DNA of 49,435 bases from Nostoc sp. NMS9 (GTDB taxonomy: Bacteria; Cyanobacteriota; Cyanobacteriia; Cyanobacteriales; Nostocaceae): contig NZ_JABXKL010000047.1 in NCBI RefSeq assembly GCF_017114995.1, positions 1 to 49,435 of the forward strand, given 5' to 3'. The position numbers and the translations under genes are program-made. Below are positions 9,861-18,356 of the stretch, piece after piece; position 1 is the stretch's first letter, and every line of letters begins with the position of its first letter. The notes beneath the pieces are model-generated. The model did no database searches, had not been told where the DNA came from, and saw only the letters and a list, made by a program, of their open reading frames with translations.

Positions 9861-11252
9861 ATGCGTGTTTGCGTTATTGGTACTGGTTATGTCGGTTTAG
9901 TTACAGGTGCTTGCTTGGCTCATATTGGGCATGATGTAATTTGCGTAGACAACAACGAAGAAAAAGTTAAGTTAATGAAGTCTGGGCAGTCTCCAATTTT
10001 TGAGCCGGGACTGTCAGAAATTATGCAGTCTGCCATTCAAACAGAAAAGATTCATTTTACTAGCGATCTTGCGGCTGGAGTTTCCCACGGGGAAATTCTG
10101 TTTATTGCTGTGGGAACGCCACCTTTACCTACAGGTGAAAGTGATACTCGTTACGTCGAAGCTGTAGCCCGTGGGATTGGGGAAAATCTCAACGGTGGTT
10201 ATAAAGTCATAGTGAATAAATCTACAGTACCCATTGGTTCAGGTGACTGGGTGCGGATGCTTATTCTGGATGGTGTTGCAGAGCGGCAGAAAACACTGAT
10301 ACCCGCAGGTGGAGTACCGAGTGATGAGAAATTATCTGAGTTTGCAGCCGAGTTTGATGTAGTCAGCAATCCAGAGTTTTTGCGTGAAGGTTCGGCAGTT
10401 CACGACACCTTCAATCCCGATCGCATTGTACTCGGAGGCAATAGTCAAAGAGCAGTAGCCTTAATGCAACAATTGTATGCCCCAATTGTGGAACGCAAGT
10501 ACGCTCTTGATCAATCTTTACCCCCTGTGCCAATTCTGGCAACAGACCTGAGTTCGGCGGAGATGATTAAATACGCCGCTAATGCCTTCTTAGCTACTAA
10601 GATTAGTTTTATTAACGAAGTTGCTAATATTTGCGATCGCGTCGGTGCTGATGTCACCCAAGTAGCCAAAGGTATCGGTCTAGATTCCCGCATTGGTAAC
10701 AAGTTTTTACAAGCTGGTATTGGTTGGGGTGGTTCTTGTTTTCCCAAAGATGTCTCCGCTCTGATTCACACTGCTGATGATTATGGTTATGAAGCCCAGC
10801 TACTGAAATCTGCTGTCAGTGTCAACGAACGTCAGCGGTTGATTGCTTTAGAGAAACTCCAACAAGTTCTAAAAATTCTCAAAGGCAAAACAGTCGGACT
10901 ACTCGGACTGACCTTCAAGCCCGATACCGACGATTTGCGAGACGCTCCAGCACTCATCCTAATTGAGCAGCTAAACCGACTGGGAGCCAAAGTCAAAGCC
11001 TACGACCCGATTATTTCCCAAACAGGTATGCGTCATGGTCTTTCTGGGGTGTTAGTAGAAACCGATGCCGAAAGACTAGCTGATGGCTGTGATGCTTTAG
11101 TACTCGTCACCGAATGGCAGCAGTTCAGCACTCTCGACTATGTGAAGATGGCAAAATTGATGGCCCACCCCGTTATTATCGATGGTCGTAACTTCCTCGA
11201 CCCCGAAGCAATGATACGCGCAGGATTCCAATATGTAGGCGTGGGAAGATAG
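9861..11252 (+). CDS. ugd: UDP-glucose 6-dehydrogenase
   Basis: The 463-aa enzyme oxidises UDP-glucose twice with NAD+ to UDP-glucuronate. Domains run in family order: N-terminal Rossmann NAD domain (GTGYVG at residues 7-12), central dimerisation domain with the catalytic cysteine in GWGGSCFPKD (about residue 293), and C-terminal UDP-binding domain with GLTFKPDTDDLRDAP near 350. VGTPPLPTGE and NKSTVPIGSG are further family motifs. Start is ATG at 9861 with GTGAGGAGTTAAATA upstream as ribosome site. It follows the UXS gene by 149 bases and is closed by a strong hairpin at 11342-11367, so the two may be co-transcribed. Confidence 0.96.
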   Translation: MRVCVIGTGYVGLVTGACLAHIGHDVICVDNNEEKVKLMKSGQSPIFEPGLSEIMQSAIQTEKIHFTSDLAAGVSHGEILFIAVGTPPLPTGESDTRYVEAVARGIGENLNGGYKVIVNKSTVPIGSGDWVRMLILDGVAERQKTLIPAGGVPSDEKLSEFAAEFDVVSNPEFLREGSAVHDTFNPDRIVLGGNSQRAVALMQQLYAPIVERKYALDQSLPPVPILATDLSSAEMIKYAANAFLATKISFINEVANICDRVGADVTQVAKGIGLDSRIGNKFLQAGIGWGGSCFPKDVSALIHTADDYGYEAQLLKSAVSVNERQRLIALEKLQQVLKILKGKTVGLLGLTFKPDTDDLRDAPALILIEQLNRLGAKVKAYDPIISQTGMRHGLSGVLVETDAERLADGCDALVLVTEWQQFSTLDYVKMAKLMAHPVIIDGRNFLDPEAMIRAGFQYVGVGR

Positions 11253-11253
11253 A

Positions 11254-11321
11254 AAGTTAGGAGTTAGGAGTGATAAATAAAAATTAATTACAATCTATAA
11301 TTAACAACTCCTAACTCCTTT
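11254..11321. repeat. Inverted TTAGGAG / CTCCTAA repeats
   Basis: GTTAGGAGTTAGGAGT (11255-11270) and AACTCCTAACTCCT (about 11304-11317) are inverted copies of the heptanucleotide repeat seen at the window's left edge. They could fold into a long-loop hairpin after ugd. Confidence 0.55.
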
Positions 11322-11341
11322 CAAAACCTAAAGATTTAAAC

Positions 11342-11367
11342 TACCGCCTAGAATCATCTAGGCGGTA
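11342..11367. terminator. Bidirectional terminator between ugd and DUF2993 gene
   Basis: TACCGCCTAGA (11342-11352) pairs perfectly with TCTAGGCGGTA (11357-11367) over the 4-base loop ATCA. An 11-bp GC-rich stem followed by TTTAATTTG lies between two convergent genes, so it can serve both strands. Confidence 0.85.
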
Positions 11368-11421
11368 TTTAATTTGTTTAAAGCTTCATTTTACTTGAAT
11401 TTGTTTGCGTGTAATCTTGCA

Positions 11422-12216
11422 TCAGGCGCTATGTGGAATACGTTCAATTTCAGCATATCCACTGAAAATAATTTTTTGCCCTTCAGTTTCTAATCGGTTG
11501 AGCCGCATTTTCACTCCATCGAGGTCAAAACGATCCAAATCGACCATATTATCTAAAATTTCTACCAGCGCTACGCTCAAGGTTTGCGAGATTTCCCGTT
11601 GTGCTTCTGGCACTTGGTCAAGTTGAATTTTCGGATCTTTGAAAGAAACTCGCCGCCGTCTTTCAATACCTACAGTTAAAATCATGCTTAGGGGTACGAG
11701 TCCGCCATTATTTAAATCAGCTTTTGCTACAAGCTGTAAGCGATTTTCTGGCAATAGCTGTACCTGAACATCTGTAAAGGAGACTGGTTCACCCCCAGAT
11801 AATTCTGTCAGTGATGGTACGGTGAGGTTAAGCAGGCGCTTTTTCACCAGTTCCGCATTAAAGGCTTGGTTTATGCCTGCTTCTGATAAAATTACTTGAG
11901 CGATCGCTTGAGTGGGTTGCTTAAGGCTGAGTTTGCCACTTAAAACCGAGCCGAAGTCAATGGCAACCGCATCGGTTTCAAACGACATCTCCTCTACCGC
12001 GAAATCTCTCCGAATTACCAAGCCACGACCGCTCATTTTGAAGCTATCAATGCTGCCTTGCAAGAGCTTGCTGGAGGGGTAGCAGCGCACAAAGACTTCT
12101 ACTGACTCGCTTTGGGTAAACAGGTGGCGAATCGTTTGGCTGGCGACTGTGTTGAGCATCCGCTCTCCCCAATCTGTGCCTTTAGGATCTTGTAAACCAG
12201 TAAGTCCGCCGAACAT
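11422..12216 (-). CDS. DUF2993 (LmeA-like phospholipid-binding) family protein
   Basis: A 264-aa protein recognised as DUF2993, a family that includes mycobacterial LmeA, a periplasmic phospholipid-binding protein. Start ATG at 12214-12216 (MFGGLTGLQDPKG) is preferred over a TTG 14 codons upstream. Beta-strand-rich sequence dominates after residue 30; typical segments are VEVFVRCYPSSKLLQGSIDS and the KLSLKQPTQAIAQVILSEAG region. There is no signal peptide or membrane segment, so a cytoplasmic or membrane-peripheral location is likely; cyanobacterial members remain uncharacterised. It converges with ugd and is divergent from the EcsC/TerB-like gene, with about 200 bases between starts. Confidence 0.82.
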   Translation of the reverse strand: MFGGLTGLQDPKGTDWGERMLNTVASQTIRHLFTQSESVEVFVRCYPSSKLLQGSIDSFKMSGRGLVIRRDFAVEEMSFETDAVAIDFGSVLSGKLSLKQPTQAIAQVILSEAGINQAFNAELVKKRLLNLTVPSLTELSGGEPVSFTDVQVQLLPENRLQLVAKADLNNGGLVPLSMILTVGIERRRRVSFKDPKIQLDQVPEAQREISQTLSVALVEILDNMVDLDRFDLDGVKMRLNRLETEGQKIIFSGYAEIERIPHSA

Positions 12217-12418
12217 GTGGTTTTGGGTCTCTAGAAGTTCTTTGTACTTTTGTAACAAATCGTGAAGAATACAGCAAGCGATCCCGTGATTAATTGTGCT
12301 GATGGGTAGGAGTTGGATAGCTGATGGTTATAAGTCCACTGTGTCAAATGTTACTTTTGTTCTAGTGAGTGGGAATAATTGAACTAAGTTATTGCTAAGA
12401 CTCTCACCAGTAGTAAGT

Positions 12419-13885
12419 ATGATACAGCTAAATATTCTAGAACTTGCCAAGCAGGGTGATACAAATGCGATTAACACTCTGGTAAGTCAGTGGTTAAATT
12501 CACCTAGAATTACGTCAAAAACTAGTTTCAAACAAAATTGTCTACAGATAATGCTGGAATCAATTGAAGTTCCAGCACAACAGTTAGTAGTCCCAGTTAT
12601 TTGTGATGGATTAATTAATTTAGGTATCCAATCTTTTAATAATGTCAAAATATACGGTAGAGTAACAGGTGAAGATTTTCCCGATTGGCAACAAGAAATT
12701 GAGTTAGAAGCACTAGTAAATTCAACTATATTAACGCCTCAAACAAATATTGAAGTGGAATCTTCAATTGCCATTACTAAAACAAAAACAGATAATAAAT
12801 TAACTGTAAAAAAACCATCTTTTTTGGGATCATTGTTTGGAACAGTAGCAGGAACAGTCGGAGTCGTTGGAGGTGCTGCCGTTCAAGCAGGGCAAGCTGT
12901 TGCAGGAGCGGCTGTAAGCATGAGTGGGACTATTGGAGGTGCTGCTTTTCAGGCAACACAAATAGCAGGGCAGGCATTAGCAATTGTTGGTAATAATCCC
13001 CAATTGCAAGTAGCAATAAAATCTCTAAATCAAGATTGGTTAAATCCTTTAATTCAACAGGTTGATTTAGTTAAAGCCGAGGCTGCTGTCAGAAAGTTAC
13101 AGCAAGAACACCCAAATAAACAACCAGCACAAATTGCCCATCATCTTATGCTGGAAAAAGCTGTTTTAGCAGGAGGAACAGGGCTTGCTAGTAGCCTTAC
13201 ACCAGGACAAGCAGCCGCAATGTTTGTAGTGGATTGGGCCGCTACATCTGCATTATCGGTGGAGTTAGTCTATCAAATTGCTGCTGCCTATGGAATGGAT
13301 TTAAATGATTCTGAGCGCAGAGGAGAAGCGGTAGCAATTTTTGGTTTAGGGGTAGGTGGAAAAACAGCAATCAAAGCAGGTTTGGGTTTACTACGAATTG
13401 TACCAGTAGCGGGAGCCGTCATTGGTGCTAGTTCAAATGCAGTCATGATCTACGCATTAGGTTATGCAGCTTGTCAGTTTTATGAAGCAAAGCAGAATCC
13501 ATTAACTTTAGAAGCAACATTAGTCGATGCTCAACTAGAGAGCGGAAAATTTATCGAAGCCGCTATTTCTCAAGAAAAGATTATGGATCAGATTTTGGTT
13601 CACATTGTCTTAGCAGGTAATCCAGATAAATCTTGGGAAGATATTTTGCCAGAATTACAAGTTGCCAACCTTAGTCCTGAGTCAATCGATGCGATCGCAG
13701 CTAATATCAAATCTCCACCATCTTTAGAAACCTTACTTGAACAAATTAATAGTGACTTTGCTGTACCTTTATTAGCACAATGCCAAAAAATTGCTCATCT
13801 AGACGGGGTCATTACGCCAGAAGAAGCTAAAGTGTTAGAAACGATTAACAAAAAGTTAAACTGTGATTTAGCTGCAATCAAATAA
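12419..13885 (+). CDS. Multidomain protein with EcsC-like and TerB-like regions
   Basis: A 488-aa protein, start ATG at 12419 (nine codons inside the longest frame, which opens with TTG). Residues about 1-105 match a domain I have seen at the N-terminus of diverse cyanobacterial proteins (LELAKQGDTNAINTLVSQWL; VKIYGRVTGEDFPDWQQEIE). Residues about 135-200 are a Gly/Ala-rich stretch (TVAGTVGVVGGAAVQAGQAV) resembling membrane-inserting segments. Residues about 250-370 resemble EcsC/DUF697-type alpha-helical membrane regions. The last 60 residues (AHLDGVITPEEAKVLETI) look like TerB, an acidic metal-linked domain of stress operons. Its function is unknown. The domain calls are by pattern only; the TerB part is the firmest. 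The gene stands alone. Confidence 0.7.
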   Translation: MIQLNILELAKQGDTNAINTLVSQWLNSPRITSKTSFKQNCLQIMLESIEVPAQQLVVPVICDGLINLGIQSFNNVKIYGRVTGEDFPDWQQEIELEALVNSTILTPQTNIEVESSIAITKTKTDNKLTVKKPSFLGSLFGTVAGTVGVVGGAAVQAGQAVAGAAVSMSGTIGGAAFQATQIAGQALAIVGNNPQLQVAIKSLNQDWLNPLIQQVDLVKAEAAVRKLQQEHPNKQPAQIAHHLMLEKAVLAGGTGLASSLTPGQAAAMFVVDWAATSALSVELVYQIAAAYGMDLNDSERRGEAVAIFGLGVGGKTAIKAGLGLLRIVPVAGAVIGASSNAVMIYALGYAACQFYEAKQNPLTLEATLVDAQLESGKFIEAAISQEKIMDQILVHIVLAGNPDKSWEDILPELQVANLSPESIDAIAANIKSPPSLETLLEQINSDFAVPLLAQCQKIAHLDGVITPEEAKVLETINKKLNCDLAAIK

Positions 13886-14074
13886 CCTGAATATTGGTGT
13901 TAAGATTTTTTAGCAAAGGCGATCGCTCTGATTTAACTTGCCTTTTAAACAAGTGCGATCGCTTTTAAAATATTTGATACGCTTCTGGTGTAGTAAATGA
14001 ATCAGGATTGTGGCAAAATTTGATGAGGTCATGTTTAGGAGGATAGAAACGCGGATACCGCGCTCTTAAGTTAC
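13886..14074. other. Short gap with paired HIP1 palindromes
   Basis: GCGATCGC sites at about 13919 and 13957 flank ACTTG-N9-CAAGT, so the region can fold as a nested hairpin downstream of the EcsC/TerB-like gene and of cinA, which converge here. A shared terminator is possible but unproven. Confidence 0.4.
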
Positions 14075-15325
14075 TTACCTCATCAACAACTTCCGCCGCA
14101 AATTATCCAACGCTGCATTCGCACTGACATGACGAATTAAAGCTCGACCTCGCGCTGTACCAAACTGATACTCAAAACTTGCCACTTCATCCTTTGGCCC
14201 AGCTAAACCAACGTAAACTAAACCCACCGGCTTAGTATCTGTCCCTCCAGTTGGGCCAGCAATACCAGTAATACTCAATCCCCAAGTTGTTGCAAGGCGG
14301 GTTTTGACTCCAACAGCCATTTGCTCTGCAACGGTAGCACTTACCGCCCCAAATTTATCTAAATCTTCTGGGTTAACCCCCAGCAGCTTAACCTTCACCG
14401 AATTGTCATAAGAAATTACTCCACCCCAAAAATAATCAGAACTCCCAGAAATCTCGGTCAACATTTGCCCTAAACCGCCACCAGTGCAAGATTCTGCAAC
14501 TGAAAGCGTTTCTTTTGATCCCCGCAACAACTGACCAACTACGGAAGCAAGAGTATCATTATTAACGCCATAAAAATCTAGTCCGGCAATTTCTTTAAGT
14601 TGTTTTTCAATGGGCGTAATTAGGGCTTCTGCGGCTGCTTCTGAATTTGCTTTTGCAGAAACTCGCAATCTTACTTCCCCCTTACCTGCATAAGGGGCAA
14701 CTGTGGGATTTGGCAACTTTAAATAGGAAGCAACCTTTTCCGCTAAAGCAGATTCACCAATACCCCAAAACTTTAAACTCCGGCTGTAAATAATTTCTTT
14801 ACCCCAACCTTGACTTTTGAGAAATGGCACAGCTGTTTCTTCCCACATCGCGTGCATTTCACTGGGAACACCGGGAAAGGTAAAAATCGTGATTTCAGGA
14901 CGAGGTTGCCAAATGATACCGGGTGCTGTTCCAGTGGGGTTGGGTAAAATTTCTGCACCTTGGGGAATCAAAGCCTGCTTGCGGTTACTTGGTGACATAA
15001 CCCGACCACGTTGCACGAATTTCTGGGTTATGTCTTCGATGATGTTAGAGCGTTCTACCAAGGGGACCTTAAAAAAATCGGCGATCGTTTCGCAGGTAAG
15101 ATCATCTGGTGTAGGGCCAAGTCCACCAGTGAAAATGAGAATTTGCGCTCTGGAAATAGCAATTTCTATAACTTGCTTCAACCGTTCTGGATTATCCCCA
15201 ACCACTGTTTGATAGTAATGGGGAATACCTAGTTGCGCTAATTGTTGCGCCAAAAATTGAGCATTGCCGTTGAGGATATCTCCTAGCAGCAGTTCAGTAC
15301 CAACACAAATAATTTCTGCACTCAT
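14075..15325 (-). CDS. cinA: CinA-type nicotinamide-nucleotide amidohydrolase / competence-damage protein
   Basis: A 416-aa two-domain CinA. Residues 1-170 are a MoaB/MogA-like domain (MSAEIICVGTELLLGDI; IFTGGLGPTPDDLTCE), associated with ADP-ribose/pyrophosphatase activity. Residues about 255-416 are the PncC-like deamidase domain with AESCTGGGLGQMLT and GLSITGIAGPTGGT, which recycles nicotinamide mononucleotide. The frame stays open 62 codons further upstream through a G-rich repeat and into the glyA end, but homology begins at the ATG 15323-15325, so that start is chosen. It follows glyA by about 100 bases on the same strand and may be co-transcribed. Identification is firm. Confidence 0.94.
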   Translation of the reverse strand: MSAEIICVGTELLLGDILNGNAQFLAQQLAQLGIPHYYQTVVGDNPERLKQVIEIAISRAQILIFTGGLGPTPDDLTCETIADFFKVPLVERSNIIEDITQKFVQRGRVMSPSNRKQALIPQGAEILPNPTGTAPGIIWQPRPEITIFTFPGVPSEMHAMWEETAVPFLKSQGWGKEIIYSRSLKFWGIGESALAEKVASYLKLPNPTVAPYAGKGEVRLRVSAKANSEAAAEALITPIEKQLKEIAGLDFYGVNNDTLASVVGQLLRGSKETLSVAESCTGGGLGQMLTEISGSSDYFWGGVISYDNSVKVKLLGVNPEDLDKFGAVSATVAEQMAVGVKTRLATTWGLSITGIAGPTGGTDTKPVGLVYVGLAGPKDEVASFEYQFGTARGRALIRHVSANAALDNLRRKLLMR

Positions 15326-15429
15326 TGGATTGGGAGTAGGGAATAGGAGTAGGGAATGGGCAATGGGGAGTGGGGAATGGGGAAGAATAACTATTGACCA
15401 ATGCCCCATACCCAATACCCCATGCCCAA
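15326..15429. repeat. G-rich and CCCAATACC-type repeats between glyA and cinA
   Basis: GGGAATGGG/GGGAGTGGGG units at 15329-15382 are followed by CAATGCCCCATACCCAATACCCC-like units at 15399-15429. This low-complexity block, the STRR type, is read in frame as an apparent extension of cinA. Confidence 0.75.
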
Positions 15430-16713
15430 TTATGCTAGTGCTGGTACAGGAATTTCCAGGTGAGGATATAAGGGGAAGCGATCGCACAATGCCGCTACCC
15501 GTTGCCGACAATCTTGGGTTACTATGTCCGAATCTGGAGAAAGTAAGCGATCGCTAATAATATTTGCAATTTCGGTAAATTCTGCTACTCCTAAACCTCG
15601 CGTAGTCATTGCAGGCGAACCTAACCTCAGACCGCTGGTAACAAATGGCGACTGCGGATCAAAGGGAATAGTATTCTTGTTAGCAGTAATATTCACAGTA
15701 CTGACTAACTGATCTGCCTGCTTACCAGTTAGACTTACAGAGCGTAAATCTACCAAGATTAAATGATTGTCAGTGCCGTTAGATACTAACTTTAAACCAC
15801 GATTTTGCAGTTGTTCGGCCAAAGCACGAGCATTTTCAATCACTTGGGCAGAATAAGTTTTAAATTCAGGCTTGAGGGCTTCTCCAAAAGCTACTGCCTT
15901 GGCAGCAATAACGTGTTCTAATGGCCCGCCTTGGCTGCCAGGAAAAACAGATTTATCTAGCTTTTTACCTAGTTCTGCGTCGCCAGTCAAGATTAAACCA
16001 CCTCTAGGGCCGCGTAAAGTCTTATGGGTAGTTGTTGTTACTACGTGACAGTGAGGAATGGGATCAGGATGAAGACCACTGGCAACTAAACCAGCAATGT
16101 GAGCAATATCGGCAAGTAAGTAAGCGCCGATTTCATCAGCAATATTACGGAACTTTTCAAAGTCAATTATACGAGGATAAGCCGAATAACCACAAATCAA
16201 GAGCTTAGGACGCTCCCTCAGCGCCAGCTCACGAATTTGATCGTAGTCAAGTTGTTCTGTTTGTTGACTGACACCGTAGTGACTAACTTGGAACCACTTA
16301 CCTGAAAAATTTACAGGGGAACCGTGGGTAAGATGTCCTCCATGAGACAAATCCATCCCCATAATTTTGTCCCCTGGTTCTAGGAGTGACAGGAACACAG
16401 CAAAATTGGCTTGTGCGCCAGAATGGGGTTGGACATTGGCATGAGCAGCCCCAAATATCTGTTTAGCACGGTTGATCGCTAGTTGCTCAATTTTGTCGAT
16501 AAACTCACAACCGCCATAGTAGCGTTTACCAGGTAAACCCTCAGCATATTTATTTGTCAGTACCGAACCTTGAGCCGCCAGTACAGCAGCAGAGGTAAAG
16601 TTTTCACTAGCAATCAACTCCAAATGGTCTTGCTGACGCTGTAGTTCGTCGTTGATTAACCCTGCAATCGCCGGATCGCTGGAAGAAAGAAAGTCTGAAT
16701 TAGTCCTAGTCAC
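15430..16713 (-). CDS. glyA: Serine hydroxymethyltransferase
   Basis: A 427-aa PLP enzyme that interconverts serine and glycine with tetrahydrofolate, giving C1 units and serving photorespiratory glycine use. Motifs: LELIASENF near residue 34, [12 protein letters not shown] near 63-74, [17 protein letters not shown] with the PLP lysine near residue 231, and [16 protein letters not shown] near 360. The start is GTG at 16711-16713, preceded by AAGGAT 9-14 bases upstream. Length matches the family. It is upstream of cinA on the same strand. Confidence 0.97.
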   Translation of the reverse strand: MTRTNSDFLSSSDPAIAGLINDELQRQQDHLELIASENFTSAAVLAAQGSVLTNKYAEGLPGKRYYGGCEFIDKIEQLAINRAKQIFGAAHANVQPHSGAQANFAVFLSLLEPGDKIMGMDLSHGGHLTHGSPVNFSGKWFQVSHYGVSQQTEQLDYDQIRELALRERPKLLICGYSAYPRIIDFEKFRNIADEIGAYLLADIAHIAGLVASGLHPDPIPHCHVVTTTTHKTLRGPRGGLILTGDAELGKKLDKSVFPGSQGGPLEHVIAAKAVAFGEALKPEFKTYSAQVIENARALAEQLQNRGLKLVSNGTDNHLILVDLRSVSLTGKQADQLVSTVNITANKNTIPFDPQSPFVTSGLRLGSPAMTTRGLGVAEFTEIANIISDRLLSPDSDIVTQDCRQRVAALCDRFPLYPHLEIPVPALA

Positions 16714-17019
16714 TTGAATTATCCTTATGGAAATTTGTACAACGGCTGATTTTGGTTGGACGCATCACCTAGATATACAGTCAAGAGCAATGGTTTTTGA
16801 CTGCTGTACAGAGGCGATTAATCGTCTCCGTACTCTGGAGGTTTATTTGTGCCAACTTATTTATTATTAGACCCAAGCTCGATTAATGCATTAATTATCA
16901 TAACGTTGCTTTTTGAAATCCTCACCTTGCTGCGTGTTGTGAGGTCGTTAGACAGTATTCTTTATGAACCTATGTTAAATAATGCTTACTGCGATCGCTG
17001 CTCTGTAGAGTGAACAACA
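16714..17019. other. glyA upstream region
   Basis: About 300 bases before glyA. A GGCGATTAATCGTC stretch near 16813 and a HIP1 site at 16991 are present. I see no ORF and no riboswitch that I can support, although a leader RNA for glyA is not excluded. Confidence 0.3.
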
Positions 17020-17052
17020 AGAACCCCGACTTATTAAAGAAGTCGGGGTTCT
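17020..17052 (-). terminator. Hairpin terminator after the lipoprotein operon
   Basis: AGAACCCCGACTT (17020-17032) pairs perfectly with AAGTCGGGGTTCT (17040-17052), a 13-bp stem with a 7-base loop, 30 bases beyond the 83-aa gene's stop. It separates that operon from glyA. No clear T-run follows on the minus strand. Confidence 0.7.
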
Positions 17053-17081
17053 GCGGGTTGCAATTCTCACAAATCAAAAAA

Positions 17082-17333
17082 TCAAATAGGATTCATATAG
17101 CGATTTTGATAGTAAGCCAAAATCTGGTTAACTCGTTGCCGATTTTCTAAGCTAGAGTTTGCTGTCCACGAGACGCTTAAGCCAGCAATTTGACTTTGAT
17201 TATAATCAAACTGTTGAGATGATTGAGGAATTAAATCCACTTCCACCGCTTCGACTTGACATAAATGAGCTGCTATTTCTCTATAAACAGCTAAAGGCAA
17301 ACCAGCGAATTCAACTTTTTCCTTAGTCTCCAT
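17082..17333 (-). CDS. Conserved hypothetical small protein (83 aa)
   Basis: Function unknown. An 83-aa soluble protein with start ATG at 17331-17333. It begins two bases after the upstream lipoprotein gene stops, so the two are almost certainly translated from one mRNA. The sequence looks like a single alpha/beta domain: a helix (GLPLAVYREIAAHLCQ), strands (VEAVEVDLIPQ; IAGLSVSWT) and a C-terminal helix (NRQRVNQILAYYQNRY). It has no signal peptide and no cofactor motif. It resembles small cyanobacterial conserved proteins without an assigned role. Confidence 0.72.
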   Translation of the reverse strand: METKEKVEFAGLPLAVYREIAAHLCQVEAVEVDLIPQSSQQFDYNQSQIAGLSVSWTANSSLENRQRVNQILAYYQNRYMNPI

Positions 17334-17335
17334 CT

Positions 17336-18190
17336 TTATGAAGCTCCCACATTAAAGGTATTTTGGGGGGGCGTTGTCACTGAAATAGCATTGCCGCTAG
17401 CAGATGCAGCTGACGACGTTGATTTGACAGCCCCTTCCCCTACCATTTTGGCAACTTCAATACCATATTGTTCCAAAATCACGATGGGGTTGTAGCCCTG
17501 ATTCATTTCAATACGTTTAATCAGTACGCCATTTGCTAATCGCTGTCCCGCCTGTACATACCGACTTGTCGGCTCATCGGGTACTTTGATAATTGCCTGT
17601 GGTTCTTTACTAATTAGAACTACACCAGTCACAACTACTGCCCTTGCTAACTCAGGCTGTGCTGGCGGTGGCAATACAGAGACTAAAGTGGGGTTGGGGA
17701 CAACTTGAGGCAAAACTTTAGGCAACACTGAAGTCAAGGTAGGATTGACTTTTTTTGGGAGAGAAGAAACGTTATTTTTCTTTTTTGGATTTAAAGCGAT
17801 GCTGCGTGTTGGAAGTTTTCGTACTGCTATTGATGCAGTAGGTAGCTTAGGCAACACGGGAACTGGTCTTCCAGATGCTTTAGCCATTCCGGGAAGAGTC
17901 TGCCCGAAAATTTGTGCAAAAGGATCGCTTCGGTCTTTTGATACCACAAGTTCTCGTGCCCGCTCTGTAGCATTAGTGGATTGAATCAAGTTAACAGATG
18001 CAAGATTAACTTGTGAGACCTGTTTAGGCGCTATCACTGGATTCTTAAAGGATTGAGCCGCTGGTGGCGACTTTTTTGCTATTTTGGGAATTGGCACAGG
18101 ATTGATGGCTTGTTGTGTATCTTCAGAAGCACATCCGGCGATCGCCAAAGTTAGAATAGCTGCAATTGTAATTTTTGAAGTTATGCCCAT
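17336..18190 (-). CDS. Lipoprotein with C-terminal PilP/GspC-like region
   Basis: A 284-aa protein with a lipoprotein signal: a short basic N-terminus, hydrophobic ITIAAILTLAIAG and Cys20 in the lipobox AIAGC. A long Pro/Lys-rich linker (about 30-180; repeats of PKV and LPK) follows. Residues about 185-265 form a compact domain with VVVTGVVLISKEPQAIIKV and GQRLANGVLIKRI, a pattern like the HR domains of PilP and GspC, which link inner- and outer-membrane parts of type IV pilus and type II secretion machines. That similarity is my inference. It is the first gene of a two-gene unit and lies 166 bases after sigF, whose orthologues control pilus genes. Confidence 0.7.
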   Translation of the reverse strand: MGITSKITIAAILTLAIAGCASEDTQQAINPVPIPKIAKKSPPAAQSFKNPVIAPKQVSQVNLASVNLIQSTNATERARELVVSKDRSDPFAQIFGQTLPGMAKASGRPVPVLPKLPTASIAVRKLPTRSIALNPKKKNNVSSLPKKVNPTLTSVLPKVLPQVVPNPTLVSVLPPPAQPELARAVVVTGVVLISKEPQAIIKVPDEPTSRYVQAGQRLANGVLIKRIEMNQGYNPIVILEQYGIEVAKMVGEGAVKSTSSAASASGNAISVTTPPQNTFNVGAS

Positions 18191-18356
18191 GAGCCTTTCT
18201 CAAAAGCCATTGGAAAATTGAAAAGTGGAAATCAACATGCCTAAAATTTGGATCAAAGGCAAAGTATGTTCCCTTTATAACCTAATTTTTTAAATTTCAA
18301 GGGTGATTTTTAGCACTGCCCACGCAGTATAACTGCGGTTTTGTATTTGTTTGCAG

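Noticed and set aside
15326..15511. 62-codon upstream extension of cinA
   Set aside because: It runs through the G-rich repeat and into the glyA end; family homology begins at MSAEII, so the ATG at 15325 is used.
16714..17019. Possible glycine riboswitch before glyA
   Set aside because: I could not find the conserved paired aptamer cores or a linked expression platform.
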